Source: Candidatus Levyibacteriota bacterium (GTDB lineage Bacteria; Patescibacteriota; Microgenomatia; Levybacterales; UBA12049). From it: DNA of 40,683 nucleotides. The number at the start of each line of letters is the position of its first letter. Position 1 is the stretch's first letter. Made by a program: the position numbers and the translations under genes. The notes below the pieces were generated by a model. That model saw only the letters and a list, made by a program, of their open reading frames with translations, was not told the DNA's origin and did no database searches. Location of the stretch: NCBI GenBank assembly GCA_017991775.1, contig JAGOPV010000007.1, positions 1 through 40,683 on the forward strand, written 5' to 3'. Shown here one piece after another: positions 14,933 through 27,304 of this stretch.

Positions 14933-17836
14933 GTGGACCAAACCGACAGAGCGACAAAAGTAAGTATCATAGGTGATCGCCTTAAAAACCTCCTTAAATA
15001 CAAGCATTTTTTTGTCCCAATTATCCTCCTTATCACACTTCCAGTGGTTCTTTTTCAGGTCTTTCGATCCCAGGACAATCGTCAGTTTGCTGCGCTATCA
15101 TATGAGCCAACTGCAGTTCGTGGAGTGGAAGGGGATCTTTGGGCTGATATCGTCCTGGGTAGACGCGACTTTACGGAGATTTCTCCACGAGAAATTGTTC
15201 CTTATAAGTTATTTAATCCAGGTGGAGTCATCGTTGATCGCTCGGTGAATCCTGGTAGGATGTATGTCTGGGATGGGGGAAACAATCGAATATTGGGCGT
15301 CGACCTTTCAAAGTGCTATGCCCAAAACAGTCCGTGCACAGCAGATCTTGTTATTGGCCAGCCGTCTGGCAGTGATTTTGGAGCTTGTAATGGAGACTCT
15401 AGCTATCAATATTATCCTCAACGGGAAAAGTCATCAGCTTCGACTCTCTGTGGTGTCTGGGAAGGCACACATACGACTCTTGAAGATGGCGGACATGCAA
15501 ATATGTTCGTTGCAGATAATGGCGATCTTTATGTGCCAGATTTTCGCAATAATAGAGTCCTTAAATATATCAGTCCATTTACAACAGATACGATCGCTGA
15601 TGAGGTTTGGGGCCAAGCAGACTTTATAGGAAATAATTGTAATTCGACAGGCATAACCACAAGTCCTCCTCCAACAGCCTCTACCCTTTGCTTTTTATCT
15701 ATTGGTGATGGCGGGGAAGGGCGTGGTAATGGGGTCGCTCTAGATTCGCATGGAAATTTATGGGTTGCAGACGGTGGTAATAGTCGGGTGCTCCGTTTCT
15801 CAAAAGATGAAGAAACTGGTCAAATCTCCAAAGTGGCAGACCTTGTCCTTGGGCAGCCAGATCTTACAACGGGTGGAGACTGGGTATATGGCTCAAATCA
15901 AAATCAAATGCATGGACCAAGAGCTGTACGGGTAGATGACCTGGATAATGTCTATGTTGCAGATTCAGGCAACAACCGTATTCTTGTTTTTGCTCCTCCA
16001 TTTACCTCAGGCATGAATGCTTCAAGCGTTATCACAGAAGGCCTCCAAGACTTTAGCCCGGCTGGACTTGAGATTGACCCACAAGGGAGAGGTTTGTGGA
16101 CTGTAGACAATGTGAATTGGGATGCAAAGCTCCATCTGCGTAGTTTCGATGGGACAATCCAGAAAGAAGTAACTAATGGGAATAGGAGTGTTGGATCTAT
16201 AGGTATTGATACACAGGGAAATCTTCTTTTTGCAGCAACTGTTTATGGTCAGGATGTCGTTCGTTTTGGTGAGCAGTCAGATGGAAATTATGCTGAGACA
16301 AAGAGCCTTTTCTCTCCTCCTCAAGGATACAATCTGTCAACTTCACGAAGATTAGAGCCCTCGGGCTGGGTAGGAGTTGGAGTGGTAGGTAATCAGGTTA
16401 TTGCTGCTGACAACCGTATCCTCTTTTGGAATAATTCTGAGTCCTTGACGAATGGACAGGCAGCAGACGGCTTTGTTGGAGTTACTAGCTTTACTCAATT
16501 CCCTGAGATTGGCTTCCAGACGCTGAAAGTGGATGGCGACAATAGGGTCTGGGCAAGTGATCTCTCAAAAGTTGTTGTGTATCAAGGTCCACTTACACAA
16601 GGGGAGTTGCCTATCAAAACAATTGTCTCGCCACTGCCAGTGGTCGGTGGTGGTCAGATAACTTTTGGGCATATTGCAGGGATTGCTCCAACAACTCACT
16701 CGGACTATGTTTGGTTCTCAGATGTTGACAATAATCGCGTTTTTCGTGTTCGTAATCCTCTAACGACACCTGTTGTTGATACTGTCTTAGGACAAGAGAA
16801 TTTGGTCGCATCTCAATGTAATCAAGGGCTCTATCCGCAGGCGGAGGCAACAGGCAAGCTAGATGTGCTTTGTTCTCCAGGCAAGCTTTCCATAGATAAA
16901 AAAGGCAATCTCTATGTTTCCGATCATTACATTGAGACGGCAGGGAATTGGAGGCTTCTCATGTTCTCTCCCTCTACTTTTTCAGCTTCACCATCTGCGG
17001 TTATTTTTGCTCCCAATGCAACAAAGGAGTTTCCTCGACAACCTGCATATACGCAGGGCCAGTCGCATGCAACATTTGAGGTAGCTTTTGATAGCACTAA
17101 TAGAATGGTGACAGGATATAATCCATATCTAGGACCTCGTTTTGTTGAGTACTACAACGACCCAACCAAGCTAAATGTGGGCAACCCTTCCGATCCTGCT
17201 TTTGCACTCTCAGATGGTCAGCTCAAAGATTTTTATGGTTGGCCTGTAGCCATGACATTTGATAGTAGTGACAACTTATATGTTTATGATGCGAATAGGG
17301 GCCAGGTCCGAAAATACATTACGCCTTTTGGCCCTATGAACCCTCCACTTACTGACACTCCTACGCCAACACCTACCCCAACGAGGATTCCCACTGCTAC
17401 GCCGCGCCCAGCTACTCCAACTCCAACCAAGACACCTACACCTACTCCAAAGCCTCCAACACCTACCCCAACAAAAAAACCGACTCCAACACCGACTAAA
17501 ACACCTACACCAACTGCGACTAAGACTCCAACACCAACACCCACCCCAGTTGATTTGACGCCACCAACAGTTAGCATAACTCAGCCTGCAAATAACGCTA
17601 CGGTGACACGTGGTAGATCATCGACGATCAGTGCAAGCGCATCTGATGCTTCAGGTATAAGTAAGGTCGAGTTTTATGTGAATGGGGTTCTAAAATGCTC
17701 AGACAGCGCCAGTGCATACTCATGTAGTTGGTCAGTCCCTTCACCCGCGAATGTTACGTATTCACTGACAGCTAAAGCCTTTGATAAGAAGGGGAATACA
17801 AAGATCTCATCGGTAGTTACCGTTAAGTCAAAGTAG
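14933..17836 (+). CDS. surface NHL-repeat beta-propeller protein with Pro/Thr linker and Ig-like domain
   Basis: A 967-residue cell-surface protein. A membrane anchor lies at residues 25-46 ([19 protein letters not shown]). Residues about 70-800 hold repeated NHL-like units with phrases such as [42 protein letters not shown] and [14 protein letters not shown], predicted to fold into one or two beta-propellers. Residues about 803-872 are an almost pure Thr-Pro linker. The C-terminal 90 residues are a bacterial Ig-like domain ([29 protein letters not shown]). Such proteins are usually adhesins or ligand binders; the ligand here is unknown. The GTG start fits a promoter ending six bases upstream. 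Confidence 0.88.
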   Translation: MDQTDRATKVSIIGDRLKNLLKYKHFFVPIILLITLPVVLFQVFRSQDNRQFAALSYEPTAVRGVEGDLWADIVLGRRDFTEISPREIVPYKLFNPGGVIVDRSVNPGRMYVWDGGNNRILGVDLSKCYAQNSPCTADLVIGQPSGSDFGACNGDSSYQYYPQREKSSASTLCGVWEGTHTTLEDGGHANMFVADNGDLYVPDFRNNRVLKYISPFTTDTIADEVWGQADFIGNNCNSTGITTSPPPTASTLCFLSIGDGGEGRGNGVALDSHGNLWVADGGNSRVLRFSKDEETGQISKVADLVLGQPDLTTGGDWVYGSNQNQMHGPRAVRVDDLDNVYVADSGNNRILVFAPPFTSGMNASSVITEGLQDFSPAGLEIDPQGRGLWTVDNVNWDAKLHLRSFDGTIQKEVTNGNRSVGSIGIDTQGNLLFAATVYGQDVVRFGEQSDGNYAETKSLFSPPQGYNLSTSRRLEPSGWVGVGVVGNQVIAADNRILFWNNSESLTNGQAADGFVGVTSFTQFPEIGFQTLKVDGDNRVWASDLSKVVVYQGPLTQGELPIKTIVSPLPVVGGGQITFGHIAGIAPTTHSDYVWFSDVDNNRVFRVRNPLTTPVVDTVLGQENLVASQCNQGLYPQAEATGKLDVLCSPGKLSIDKKGNLYVSDHYIETAGNWRLLMFSPSTFSASPSAVIFAPNATKEFPRQPAYTQGQSHATFEVAFDSTNRMVTGYNPYLGPRFVEYYNDPTKLNVGNPSDPAFALSDGQLKDFYGWPVAMTFDSSDNLYVYDANRGQVRKYITPFGPMNPPLTDTPTPTPTPTRIPTATPRPATPTPTKTPTPTPKPPTPTPTKKPTPTPTKTPTPTATKTPTPTPTPVDLTPPTVSITQPANNATVTRGRSSTISASASDASGISKVEFYVNGVLKCSDSASAYSCSWSVPSPANVTYSLTAKAFDKKGNTKISSVVTVKSK

Positions 17837-17863
17837 CAATTTTTCTTAAGGGCCATAAAGGTG

Positions 17864-17893
17864 TTGACAGCCTCAATTCACCTATGGTACTAT
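17864..17893 (+). promoter_or_regulatory. rRNA operon promoter
   Basis: TTGACA (17864-17869), an 18-nt spacer and TACTAT (17888-17893). It lies between the NHL gene and tRNA-Ala, showing that the tRNA-23S-5S unit starts here. The remaining 220 nt up to the tRNA hold no gene that I can see, only AT-rich sequence with CTAGTT-type short repeats. Confidence 0.75.
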
Positions 17894-18114
17894 AGCTCTC
17901 ACAGTAAAGCGAAAAAGTCGTTTTTTTATGCCTAGAAATTCACACATAACATTTATTATCCTTTAAGGGATACCGTGACTTTCTACATCCTCTTTTTCAC
18001 ACTACTGTAAATCGCACATTTTATTGGTTGCTGGCTGATTAGTTTTTAGTTTTCAGTTACTAGTTCCTAGTTTCCAAACTAGCTACTATTGCCTAATAAC
18101 TAATTCCCAAATAG

Positions 18115-18187
18115 GGGCCGGTAGCTTAGTTGGTAGAGCGCGTCATTTGCAATGATGAGGTCGAGAGTTCAAATCTCTTCCGGTCCA
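18115..18187 (+). tRNA. tRNA-Ala (anticodon TGC)
   Basis: A 73-nt cloverleaf. The acceptor GGGCCGG pairs with CCGGTCC (one G-T), the discriminator is A, the D arm carries AGCTTAGTTGGTAGAGC, and the anticodon stem CGTCA/TGATG encloses TTTGCAA with anticodon TGC. The T loop is TTCAAAT. The CCA end is not encoded (CCG follows). Placed before 23S as in a normal 16S-23S spacer, but without a 16S gene upstream. Confidence 0.96.
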
Positions 18188-18374
18188 CCGAGTCAGACTC
18201 GGCTTTGCTGAGTTCAGAATTGAAACGTCATACGTTTCATTATTAATAATTTAGGTAAGGTTCAAGGCTTCGTCCTTTCGGACAAGCCCCCTAGTTAGAG
18301 GGGGTTTTTCTGAAAGGTTAGGTAGTCTTTCGCTAACTTCTCCCAAGGAGGGGGGCCGAGAGATCACCTTTGAT

Positions 18375-18398
18375 GAGAGCTCTTTAATAAGTGAAGAG
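18375..18398 (+). promoter_or_regulatory. boxA-like element and 5' arm of the 23S processing stem
   Basis: GCTCTTTAATAA matches the rRNA antitermination boxA (GCTCTTTAACAA). The same 24 nt pair with 21907-21930 downstream of 23S with two adjacent mismatches, forming the stem that RNase III would cut. A second hairpin (ATTCCGAATTCGCC with GGCGAATCGGAAT) lies at about 18400-18430. Confidence 0.75.
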
Positions 18399-18469
18399 AA
18401 TTCCGAATTCGCCTCCTGGCGAATCGGAATAAATTTGTCTAAATCCGGTTTAAAATCCGGAAATATTAG

Positions 18470-21817
<3,348 letters not shown>

Positions 21818-21906
21818 ATAAAGACTTTGATGTAAATCAGAGCAGACAAATTTTTTCCACCTTCAATTATTTCTTGAGGTAACTTAAGGAATGGTTGAGG
21901 GTACAT

Positions 21907-21930
21907 CTCTTCACTTATTAAGAAGCTCTC
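21907..21930 (+). other. 3' arm of the 23S processing stem
   Basis: Pairs with 18375-18398 (22 of 24 positions), enclosing the whole 23S gene. The rest of the 180-nt 23S-5S spacer holds no tRNA. Confidence 0.75.
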
Positions 21931-21942
21931 TAGAGCGACGAA

Positions 21943-21963
21943 ATCCTGAGCCTGTCGAAGGAT
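21943..21963. repeat. short REP-like element in the 23S-5S spacer
   Basis: ATCCT...AGGAT with the core GAGCCTGTCGAAGG. This core is a widely seen intergenic bacterial repeat; related 13-mers occur at 24689-24702 and 40004-40016. Confidence 0.5.
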
Positions 21964-21998
21964 CAAGGTTTCATCTTTAACAAGCTAGTTCCTGTCAA

Positions 21999-22121
21999 GC
22001 ATTTGTCGGTGTCGCGAGCGAAGTGGTCCCACCTCTTCCCTTTCCGAACAGAGAAGTGAAACGCTTTAGCGCCCACGATACTGGTTTTTACCGGGACAAT
22101 AAGTCGATGCCGGCGATTGCT
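21999..22121 (+). rRNA. rrf: 5S ribosomal RNA
   Basis: Contains GTGGTCCCACC, the CCGAACAGAGAAGTGAAACGC block and TAGCGCC, all diagnostic of 5S. Helix I forms between GCATTTGTCGG and the CCGGCGATTGC side. Outside it GTTCCT and AGGAAC pair as a processing stem. Ends are approximate to a few bases. Confidence 0.93.
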
Positions 22122-22148
22122 TGCAAGGAACGGCAAGAAACAAACTTT

Positions 22149-22169
22149 CCCCCGTAAGGGGGATTTTTT
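22149..22169 (+). terminator. terminator of the rRNA operon
   Basis: CCCCC-GTAA-GGGGG followed by A and six T. Confidence 0.92.
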
Positions 22170-22173
22170 GTGC

Positions 22174-23601
22174 CTAAATCCGTTTCCAGACCTCGTATCC
22201 GTAGACCTTTTCTCTTAACATGTAGTTTTTCTCGAGGTACGTTCTTGTGCTGCCAGTCTTAAGTTGATTAAGCGGATGGGTGAGGACATATGTCACTTTT
22301 TGTCTCTCAAGGGAGTATAGGAGTTCTGCTTCTAGGCTCTCAGGAAGTCCCGGAAAGTCAAAGCGAGTAGGGTTAGGCTTATCCAGGAGGAAATAGAACA
22401 TTGGAGCATAGTAGTTAAGGTATATTTTCTCATCATCCTTAATGTTTTTCGTCTTGAACTCTTTGAGAATCTGTATTTCGCGTGCTGTTTCTTTATCTGA
22501 CCAGATCATCACTCTTTCATCGGGAATAAAAGTATTTTGAGTGATCAATTGCGGTTTCCACCGATAATACGGGAAATTAAGCGATGTGTAAAAGCCTGAT
22601 ATGGTAAGCAAAACCATAATAACAAGCGTTATTTTACGTACAAGACCTTTTGCCTGAAGAAGAGGCATGAATGCTAGGGCAGATATCGCTAGAAGCGGTG
22701 CAAGATGGATGTAGTCAGTCTCTGGCCTGATGCCTAGGAGATAATAGGTCGCGACAGTGAGTGGAAGAAAAACGCTTACTTTAGATCTGTATCGCCATAC
22801 ACAAAAGAGCGAAATAAGAAGTGGCGAAAGATATATGAAGATTTTGAAAGGCATTGCGATTCCGCGACCTAGATCGATTGGAGTATTAAGTGTGCCTTCT
22901 GAGACAAACATTTCGAACGTATATGTCATGATGTTTTGGATAAAAGGGGATAAGGCACCAGTTGCTAGAAGAATAAAGCCAAAGATAGCTGAGGCTATGC
23001 TCAGCCCTGCTAATAGCTGTAAAGCAACGAGCTTTTTATCAACTTCTTTCTGGAGTAAAAGTGCTGCCAGGCTAGATGCAAAAAGCGCTCCACCAAAGTT
23101 CTGCTTTGCTAGAAATGCGATTAGTATGAAGACCCCAGTTATCCCGAGTAGTAGAGTGGACTTCTCTTTGACCCCTCGCATCCAGGCATAAGATGCAATG
23201 ATCGCAGTTGATACGGCGATCATACCGGGATTGATGAAATTAATATGTGCTGGTCCCCATGATGCATAAAGTAGGACAAGGAGCATTCTCTGCCACGTCT
23301 TTTTTGAGAAGTATCCCGAGAGTCTATAGATAAAAAATGCCGTGATCATCGCAACTGCCAGCGACAACATTCTCTCTCCAAAAATACTTTTACCAAAAAG
23401 GATAAACGCAAGACAGTCTAGAAGTGGAGTCAAAGGAGTATAGACAAAGTCAAAGTCTTTATAGAGTATTTGCCCGTTCATTATTCGACTTGCAGCATGG
23501 AGGATATATCCCTCATCGGGGAGAGAAAGCCCACGAGTAGCGGTATAGAGAAGATACGCGCCAAGCCCGATCCAGCTAGTAATAAATACATAGTTTTTCA
23601 T
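22174..23601 (-). CDS. GT-C type membrane glycosyltransferase-like protein
   Basis: A 475-residue integral membrane protein with about ten hydrophobic segments and a C-terminal soluble part of about 110 residues. The first outside loop carries SLPDEGYILHAASRIMNGQILYKDF, an acidic motif in the place where GT-C (GT39/GT87-like) enzymes keep their catalytic Asp; VYTPLTPLL follows. Such enzymes transfer sugars from polyprenyl-phosphate donors outside the membrane. The donor and acceptor cannot be read from sequence. I chose the ATG at 23601 over 23619: the promoter TTGAGT-N17-CATAAT ends 6 nt before it and includes the upstream ATG. It is divergent from the gene at 23689 and ends next to the rRNA terminator. 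Confidence 0.85.
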   Translation of the reverse strand: MKNYVFITSWIGLGAYLLYTATRGLSLPDEGYILHAASRIMNGQILYKDFDFVYTPLTPLLDCLAFILFGKSIFGERMLSLAVAMITAFFIYRLSGYFSKKTWQRMLLVLLYASWGPAHINFINPGMIAVSTAIIASYAWMRGVKEKSTLLLGITGVFILIAFLAKQNFGGALFASSLAALLLQKEVDKKLVALQLLAGLSIASAIFGFILLATGALSPFIQNIMTYTFEMFVSEGTLNTPIDLGRGIAMPFKIFIYLSPLLISLFCVWRYRSKVSVFLPLTVATYYLLGIRPETDYIHLAPLLAISALAFMPLLQAKGLVRKITLVIMVLLTISGFYTSLNFPYYRWKPQLITQNTFIPDERVMIWSDKETAREIQILKEFKTKNIKDDEKIYLNYYAPMFYFLLDKPNPTRFDFPGLPESLEAELLYSLERQKVTYVLTHPLNQLKTGSTRTYLEKNYMLREKVYGYEVWKRI

Positions 23602-23607
23602 GAGCGT

Positions 23608-23636
23608 ATTATGCAGCATGTCACACAGCTACTCAA
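23608..23636 (-). promoter_or_regulatory. leaderless promoter of the GT-C gene
   Basis: Minus strand: TTGAGT (23636-23631), a 17-nt spacer, CATAAT (23613-23608), then 6 nt to the ATG. Confidence 0.65.
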
Positions 23637-23652
23637 CTACAAAGTACCGCAA

Positions 23653-23681
23653 TTGACATTACTATAAGTTTTTTCTATACT
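23653..23681 (+). promoter_or_regulatory. leaderless promoter of the coiled-coil protein gene
   Basis: TTGACA (23653-23658), a 17-nt spacer, TATACT (23676-23681), then 7 nt to the ATG at 23689. Confidence 0.8.
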
Positions 23682-23688
23682 CCCAGGC

Positions 23689-24603
23689 ATGAGCTGGATC
23701 AAAGATTATGAAAGAAGTGTGCAAAAACAGGAGCAGCGGGAGGCTGAGGCTGAAGTGGTCTTGGTGAGAAGACAAGCAGAGATGGAAGAGTTAAGAAGGA
23801 AGGAGGAGGATCAGCGAAGATTGGACGCAGAATTAGTGGAGAGAAGGCGAGAGAATGAGAGGAGAGACAAAGTTATCTTGGAGACAAAGGGGAAGTATCT
23901 GGAGGCAGTATTACTTTTGGAAGATACTGGGGCCATGACATTGCTATCTGATATAAGAGATGAATATTGGAACGGTGGAGAAATATCGACATCAGAAGCG
24001 TATGTTCTTCCAAGGGTTTCGCACTATGGCTATAGCTATGATGACTTAAATACAGCCCCACGTGCTCTTTTAAAGGGCGAGTTTCATAAAGTAGTAGCGG
24101 AGCCAGATTTTGAGGAGGTGGTAGATTCTGACTGTATTCCATTTCATATCTACAATAAGCAGGTGGGCATTTCAAAGAGAGAGAGTAATGTGCGCACCCA
24201 CATTGGCCTTGTATACAGCTTTGATAATGACAAGCTCTTCCTGAGATCAAATATAGCAAATGCTTATCGAGATTTCTTCACAATGAACAACGCTGATTCC
24301 TGGGAAGATGCACATGTTAAAAATGTTGTTCGCCAAATGCCATATGGATCCGTTGAGCAGTTGTTCAATTCTGCCAGGAAGAAGTTTGATTCAGGAAATA
24401 GATTTGGATTTGATATAGGAACTGGAGAAGATACGAACATTGAATATCAAAGTCAAGCACAGATGGGCGATTTCTTTGCTGCGGATACTCTAATGAGGAG
24501 GGCTCTTGGATTCACTCCTGGGCAGTACGATCCAAATCCAAAGTCGACGTTTTTAGAAGACCAAAGAAGAGCAAAAGCAAATTCTCGATGGTATAAGAAA
24601 TAG
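23689..24603 (+). CDS. hypothetical protein with N-terminal coiled coil
   Basis: A 304-residue soluble protein. Residues 8-75 are a highly charged helix (EQREAEAEVVLVRRQAEM, then ELRRKEEDQRRLDAELVERR), very likely a coiled coil. Residues 75-304 look globular with no family that I recognise; phrases such as THIGLVYSFDNDKLFLRSNIANAY and NRFGFDIGTGEDTNIEY are good query material. No signal or membrane segment. A near-consensus promoter ends 7 nt before the ATG, so it is a leaderless gene. The S1-domain gene follows after 64 nt with its own TATACT box. Confidence 0.8.
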   Translation: MSWIKDYERSVQKQEQREAEAEVVLVRRQAEMEELRRKEEDQRRLDAELVERRRENERRDKVILETKGKYLEAVLLLEDTGAMTLLSDIRDEYWNGGEISTSEAYVLPRVSHYGYSYDDLNTAPRALLKGEFHKVVAEPDFEEVVDSDCIPFHIYNKQVGISKRESNVRTHIGLVYSFDNDKLFLRSNIANAYRDFFTMNNADSWEDAHVKNVVRQMPYGSVEQLFNSARKKFDSGNRFGFDIGTGEDTNIEYQSQAQMGDFFAADTLMRRALGFTPGQYDPNPKSTFLEDQRRAKANSRWYKK

Positions 24604-24627
24604 CTTGCGGGAGGGGGATATTGGTGG

Positions 24628-24633
24628 TATACT
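24628..24633 (+). promoter_or_regulatory. -10 box of the S1-domain gene
   Basis: TATACT, 34 nt before the ATG at 24668. Here a real leader is present, with GAAAGG about 13 nt before the start codon. Confidence 0.5.
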
Positions 24634-24667
24634 GACTCAACTCTAATTATGAAAGGCGCAACGCTAA

Positions 24668-25804
24668 ATGGCTTCCTCAAACTCTAACCCTTCGACAAGC
24701 TCCACGTCAAACGTGACTGCTGCAGGGTCTTCGACAGGTGCTACCTCGATGGCTGATTTGATGTCAAAAACATCAGCAGCTCCAATTGTTTCATTTAAGA
24801 AAGGCGATCTTGTTAGTGGTACTATCAGCAAGCTTTCTAAAAAAGAAATTCTTGTTGATCTTTCAGCAAAAGGTCAGGCTGTTGTTCTTGAAAAAGAGCC
24901 GCGCTTAATGCGCAATCTCTTAGCAAGTCTCGCAGTAGGAGACAAGGTCGAAGTCTCAATCCTTAATCCAGAGTCAGATCTTGGCCAGCCAGTTGTCTCC
25001 CTCAGGCGTTTCATGGATAACATCACATGGAAGAGGATTGACGAGCTTAAGAAATCTCAAGAAAAAATTGATGTCACTATCACAGAGGTCACAAAAGGTG
25101 GCTACGTTATCGTCACAAGTGACGGCATGAATGGATTCCTTCCTAACTCTCACACTAATTCGTCTCAGGGCACACTCACAGTTGGTAAGAACGTTCCAGT
25201 ATCTGTTGCTGACATAAATCGTGAAGATCGCAAGATCATCGTATCGCAAAAGAGTAGTCTGACAGATGCTCAGTTCGCATCCATTATGGCATCACTTAAA
25301 AAAGGCGCAAAAGTAAAAGCAACTGTGAGCAACGTTACGACATTTGGATTCTTTGTCACTCTTGCACCTGACTCATCAAAGCCAGATGAGTTAATCGATG
25401 GTCTTGTACATATTTCAGAACTTGCTTGGACAAAGGTGGATGATATTTCATCTATGTATAAAGTGGGAGATAGTATCGACGTGGTAGTGGCTGGATTTGA
25501 TAAAGATGCACGAAGAATTGATCTGTCTGTAAAAAGACTTACTGAAGATCCGTTCGAAAAGATCAAGGGAAGTTATCCAATTGAGAAGAAAGTATCAGGT
25601 AAAGTTGTGCGAACCGAAGACGGAAGCGTTATAGTTGATCTTGGAGAAGGCGTAGAAGGTATCATCAAGAAAGAAAAAGTTCCCGCAGGTGTTACTTATG
25701 AAGCAGGTAAGAGCCTTAATGTCACAATAGTCGCTCATGACTCAAGACGACGTCGCCTCGAGCTCGTCCCAGTGCTCTTGGATAAGCCCCTCATGTACCG
25801 CTAA
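24668..25804 (+). CDS. rpsA: ribosomal protein S1-like RNA-binding protein (four S1 domains)
   Basis: A 378-residue protein. After a Ser/Thr-rich tail of about 40 residues come four OB-fold S1 repeats, starting near KKGDLVSGTISKLSKKEILVDL (about 45), KIDVTITEVTKGGYVIVTSDGMNGFLP (about 130), KKGAKVKATVSNVTTFGFFVTL (about 210, with LIDGLVHISELAW) and EKKVSGKVVRTEDGSVIVDLGEGVEGII (about 305). Such proteins bind single-stranded mRNA; short four-domain S1 homologues are common outside Proteobacteria. In a genome with many leaderless mRNAs its part in initiation is an open question. The N-terminal tail coding sequence contains a REP-like 14-mer (24689-24702). Confidence 0.9.
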   Translation: MASSNSNPSTSSTSNVTAAGSSTGATSMADLMSKTSAAPIVSFKKGDLVSGTISKLSKKEILVDLSAKGQAVVLEKEPRLMRNLLASLAVGDKVEVSILNPESDLGQPVVSLRRFMDNITWKRIDELKKSQEKIDVTITEVTKGGYVIVTSDGMNGFLPNSHTNSSQGTLTVGKNVPVSVADINREDRKIIVSQKSSLTDAQFASIMASLKKGAKVKATVSNVTTFGFFVTLAPDSSKPDELIDGLVHISELAWTKVDDISSMYKVGDSIDVVVAGFDKDARRIDLSVKRLTEDPFEKIKGSYPIEKKVSGKVVRTEDGSVIVDLGEGVEGIIKKEKVPAGVTYEAGKSLNVTIVAHDSRRRRLELVPVLLDKPLMYR

Positions 25805-25853
25805 TTAGTTGCTAGCAAGATGCTAGTTCCTAGACGCTACAACATTTATCTAG

Positions 25854-25859
25854 TAGAAT
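25854..25859 (+). promoter_or_regulatory. -10 box of radA (leaderless)
   Basis: TAGAAT ends 7 nt before the ATG at 25867; no Shine-Dalgarno is present. Confidence 0.55.
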
Positions 25860-25866
25860 CACCAAT

Positions 25867-27228
25867 ATGGCTTCCAAGAAACTTAAAGTCTCATTTGTTT
25901 GTCAGGAATGCGGGTATGATGCCCCAGCATATATGGGAAAATGTCCCGAGTGTGGCAATTGGAATACGTTTAAAGAGTTCAAGGAGGCCCGAATATCTTC
26001 ATCAAGCATCTCCTCATCTATTTTGGCTGACATTCCCGAAAGACCGCAGAAATTATCTGAAATTGCATATCAAGAAAAGCTGAGGCTTCAAACTAAAATA
26101 CATGAGTTGAATAATGTTTTGGGTGGCGGGATAGTTGCAGGATCTGCGACGTTATTGGCTGGAGATCCCGGTATTGGCAAGTCAACCTTGCTTTTACAGC
26201 TCTGTCTTTCGCTTGCTGAGGATGGGAAAAAAGTCTTGTATATCTCAGGTGAGGAGTCAGTCGAGCAGATCAAGATCAGAGCGGATAGGGTAATTGGCAA
26301 TAAGCAGGCGGGCAAGTCAGCGGGAAAGCAGAACGTAGATGGCTTGCTTCTGATCTCATTATCAGATCCTGATGTGGCGATAGAGCATCTTGCCTCTATT
26401 AAGCCAGATCTAGTCGTGGTTGACTCGATTCAAACAATGCAGTCAGCCAATCTTGAAGGTCTTGCAGGCTCAGTGGGGCAGGTTAGATACTCAGCGCTTC
26501 ATTTTATTCGTGCTGCAAAAAAGTTGCAAATTCCACTCATTCTTGTGGGCCACGTCACAAAAGATGGCAATGTCGCAGGTCCCATGGTGCTCTCTCACAT
26601 GGTCGATACGGTACTTTTTCTTGAAGGTGAGCCCATGACATCGACAAGACTCCTGCGATCTTTCAAGAATCGCTTTGGACCAGTTGATGAGGTGGGTGTT
26701 TTTCAGATGGAGGAGTCGGGGATGACAGAGATTTCCAATCCAGAGCAGATCTTTCTCTCAGAGAATACAGCGACAGTTCCTGGATCTGTCCTTGTAGTGA
26801 CGATGGAGGGGTCAAGAGCTTTCTTGGTAGAGATACAAGCGTTGGCAGTGCGTTCCTATCTTCCTATGCCGCGTAGAGTCGTTTCAGGACTCGATCAAAA
26901 ACGCGTTGAACTTCTCCTTGCGGTCTTGCAAAAGCACTGCAATCTGTCGGTCGAAACGATGGATGTCTTTGTCAATGTTGCTGGAGGCTTAAAGATATCT
27001 GATAGGGGAATTGATCTGGGAATTTGCCTTGCTATCTATTCAAGCATCAAAAATATTTCACTTGCTAAGACTGTAGGTGTTGGTGAAGTCGGACTTCTAG
27101 GTGAGATTCGAACAGTGCCCCTGCTTGAAAAGAGAGTGAGGGAAGCAGAGAGACTTGGCTTTTCAAATGTTTTGACTGTTAACTCAAGCAAATTCCTCAA
27201 TGCTATGTTACAATCTGTGGGTAAATAG
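25867..27228 (+). CDS. radA: DNA repair protein RadA (Sms)
   Basis: A 453-residue ATPase that drives branch migration of recombination intermediates and aids repair of stalled forks. The N-terminal zinc finger reads CQECGYDAPAYMGKCPECGNW. The RecA-like ATPase core has Walker A GDPGIGKST, Walker B-like LVVVDSIQT and the RadA-specific KNRFG motif (in SFKNRFGPVDEVGVF). The C-terminal Lon-like domain has MDVFVNVAGGLKISDRGIDLGI and GEVGLLGEIR. Length is typical. The PIN-TRAM gene follows after about 76 nt, the same gene order seen in many Gram-positive genomes (radA then yacL-like). Confidence 0.97.
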   Translation: MASKKLKVSFVCQECGYDAPAYMGKCPECGNWNTFKEFKEARISSSSISSSILADIPERPQKLSEIAYQEKLRLQTKIHELNNVLGGGIVAGSATLLAGDPGIGKSTLLLQLCLSLAEDGKKVLYISGEESVEQIKIRADRVIGNKQAGKSAGKQNVDGLLLISLSDPDVAIEHLASIKPDLVVVDSIQTMQSANLEGLAGSVGQVRYSALHFIRAAKKLQIPLILVGHVTKDGNVAGPMVLSHMVDTVLFLEGEPMTSTRLLRSFKNRFGPVDEVGVFQMEESGMTEISNPEQIFLSENTATVPGSVLVVTMEGSRAFLVEIQALAVRSYLPMPRRVVSGLDQKRVELLLAVLQKHCNLSVETMDVFVNVAGGLKISDRGIDLGICLAIYSSIKNISLAKTVGVGEVGLLGEIRTVPLLEKRVREAERLGFSNVLTVNSSKFLNAMLQSVGK

Positions 27229-27257
27229 GCACGCAAAATTTAATGTTGTTACAAGTT

Positions 27258-27300
27258 AACGAGCTAACGCGTTAGCATGTTAACCCGTTAACCTTTTAAC
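27258..27300. repeat. cluster of short palindromes upstream of the PIN-TRAM gene
   Basis: GCTAACGCGTTAGC is a perfect 14-bp palindrome flanked by three GTTAAC palindromes and two further TTAAC units within 45 bp. It fills the radA to PIN-TRAM gap. It could be a binding array or a degenerate repeat. Confidence 0.55.
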
Positions 27301-27304
27301 CAAT

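Noticed and set aside
17350-17545. Regular repeat that could suggest a CRISPR array or minisatellite
   Set aside because: It is in-frame coding for a Thr-Pro linker; there are no conserved repeats with unique spacers. No CRISPR array was found in the window.
17894-18114. A 16S rRNA gene or remnant before tRNA-Ala
   Set aside because: No conserved 16S block is visible; the stretch is AT-rich spacer after a promoter.
24649-24687. 12-codon frame (MKGATLNGFLKL) overlapping the S1 gene start
   Set aside because: It could be a leader peptide, but no Shine-Dalgarno precedes it and such short frames arise by chance.
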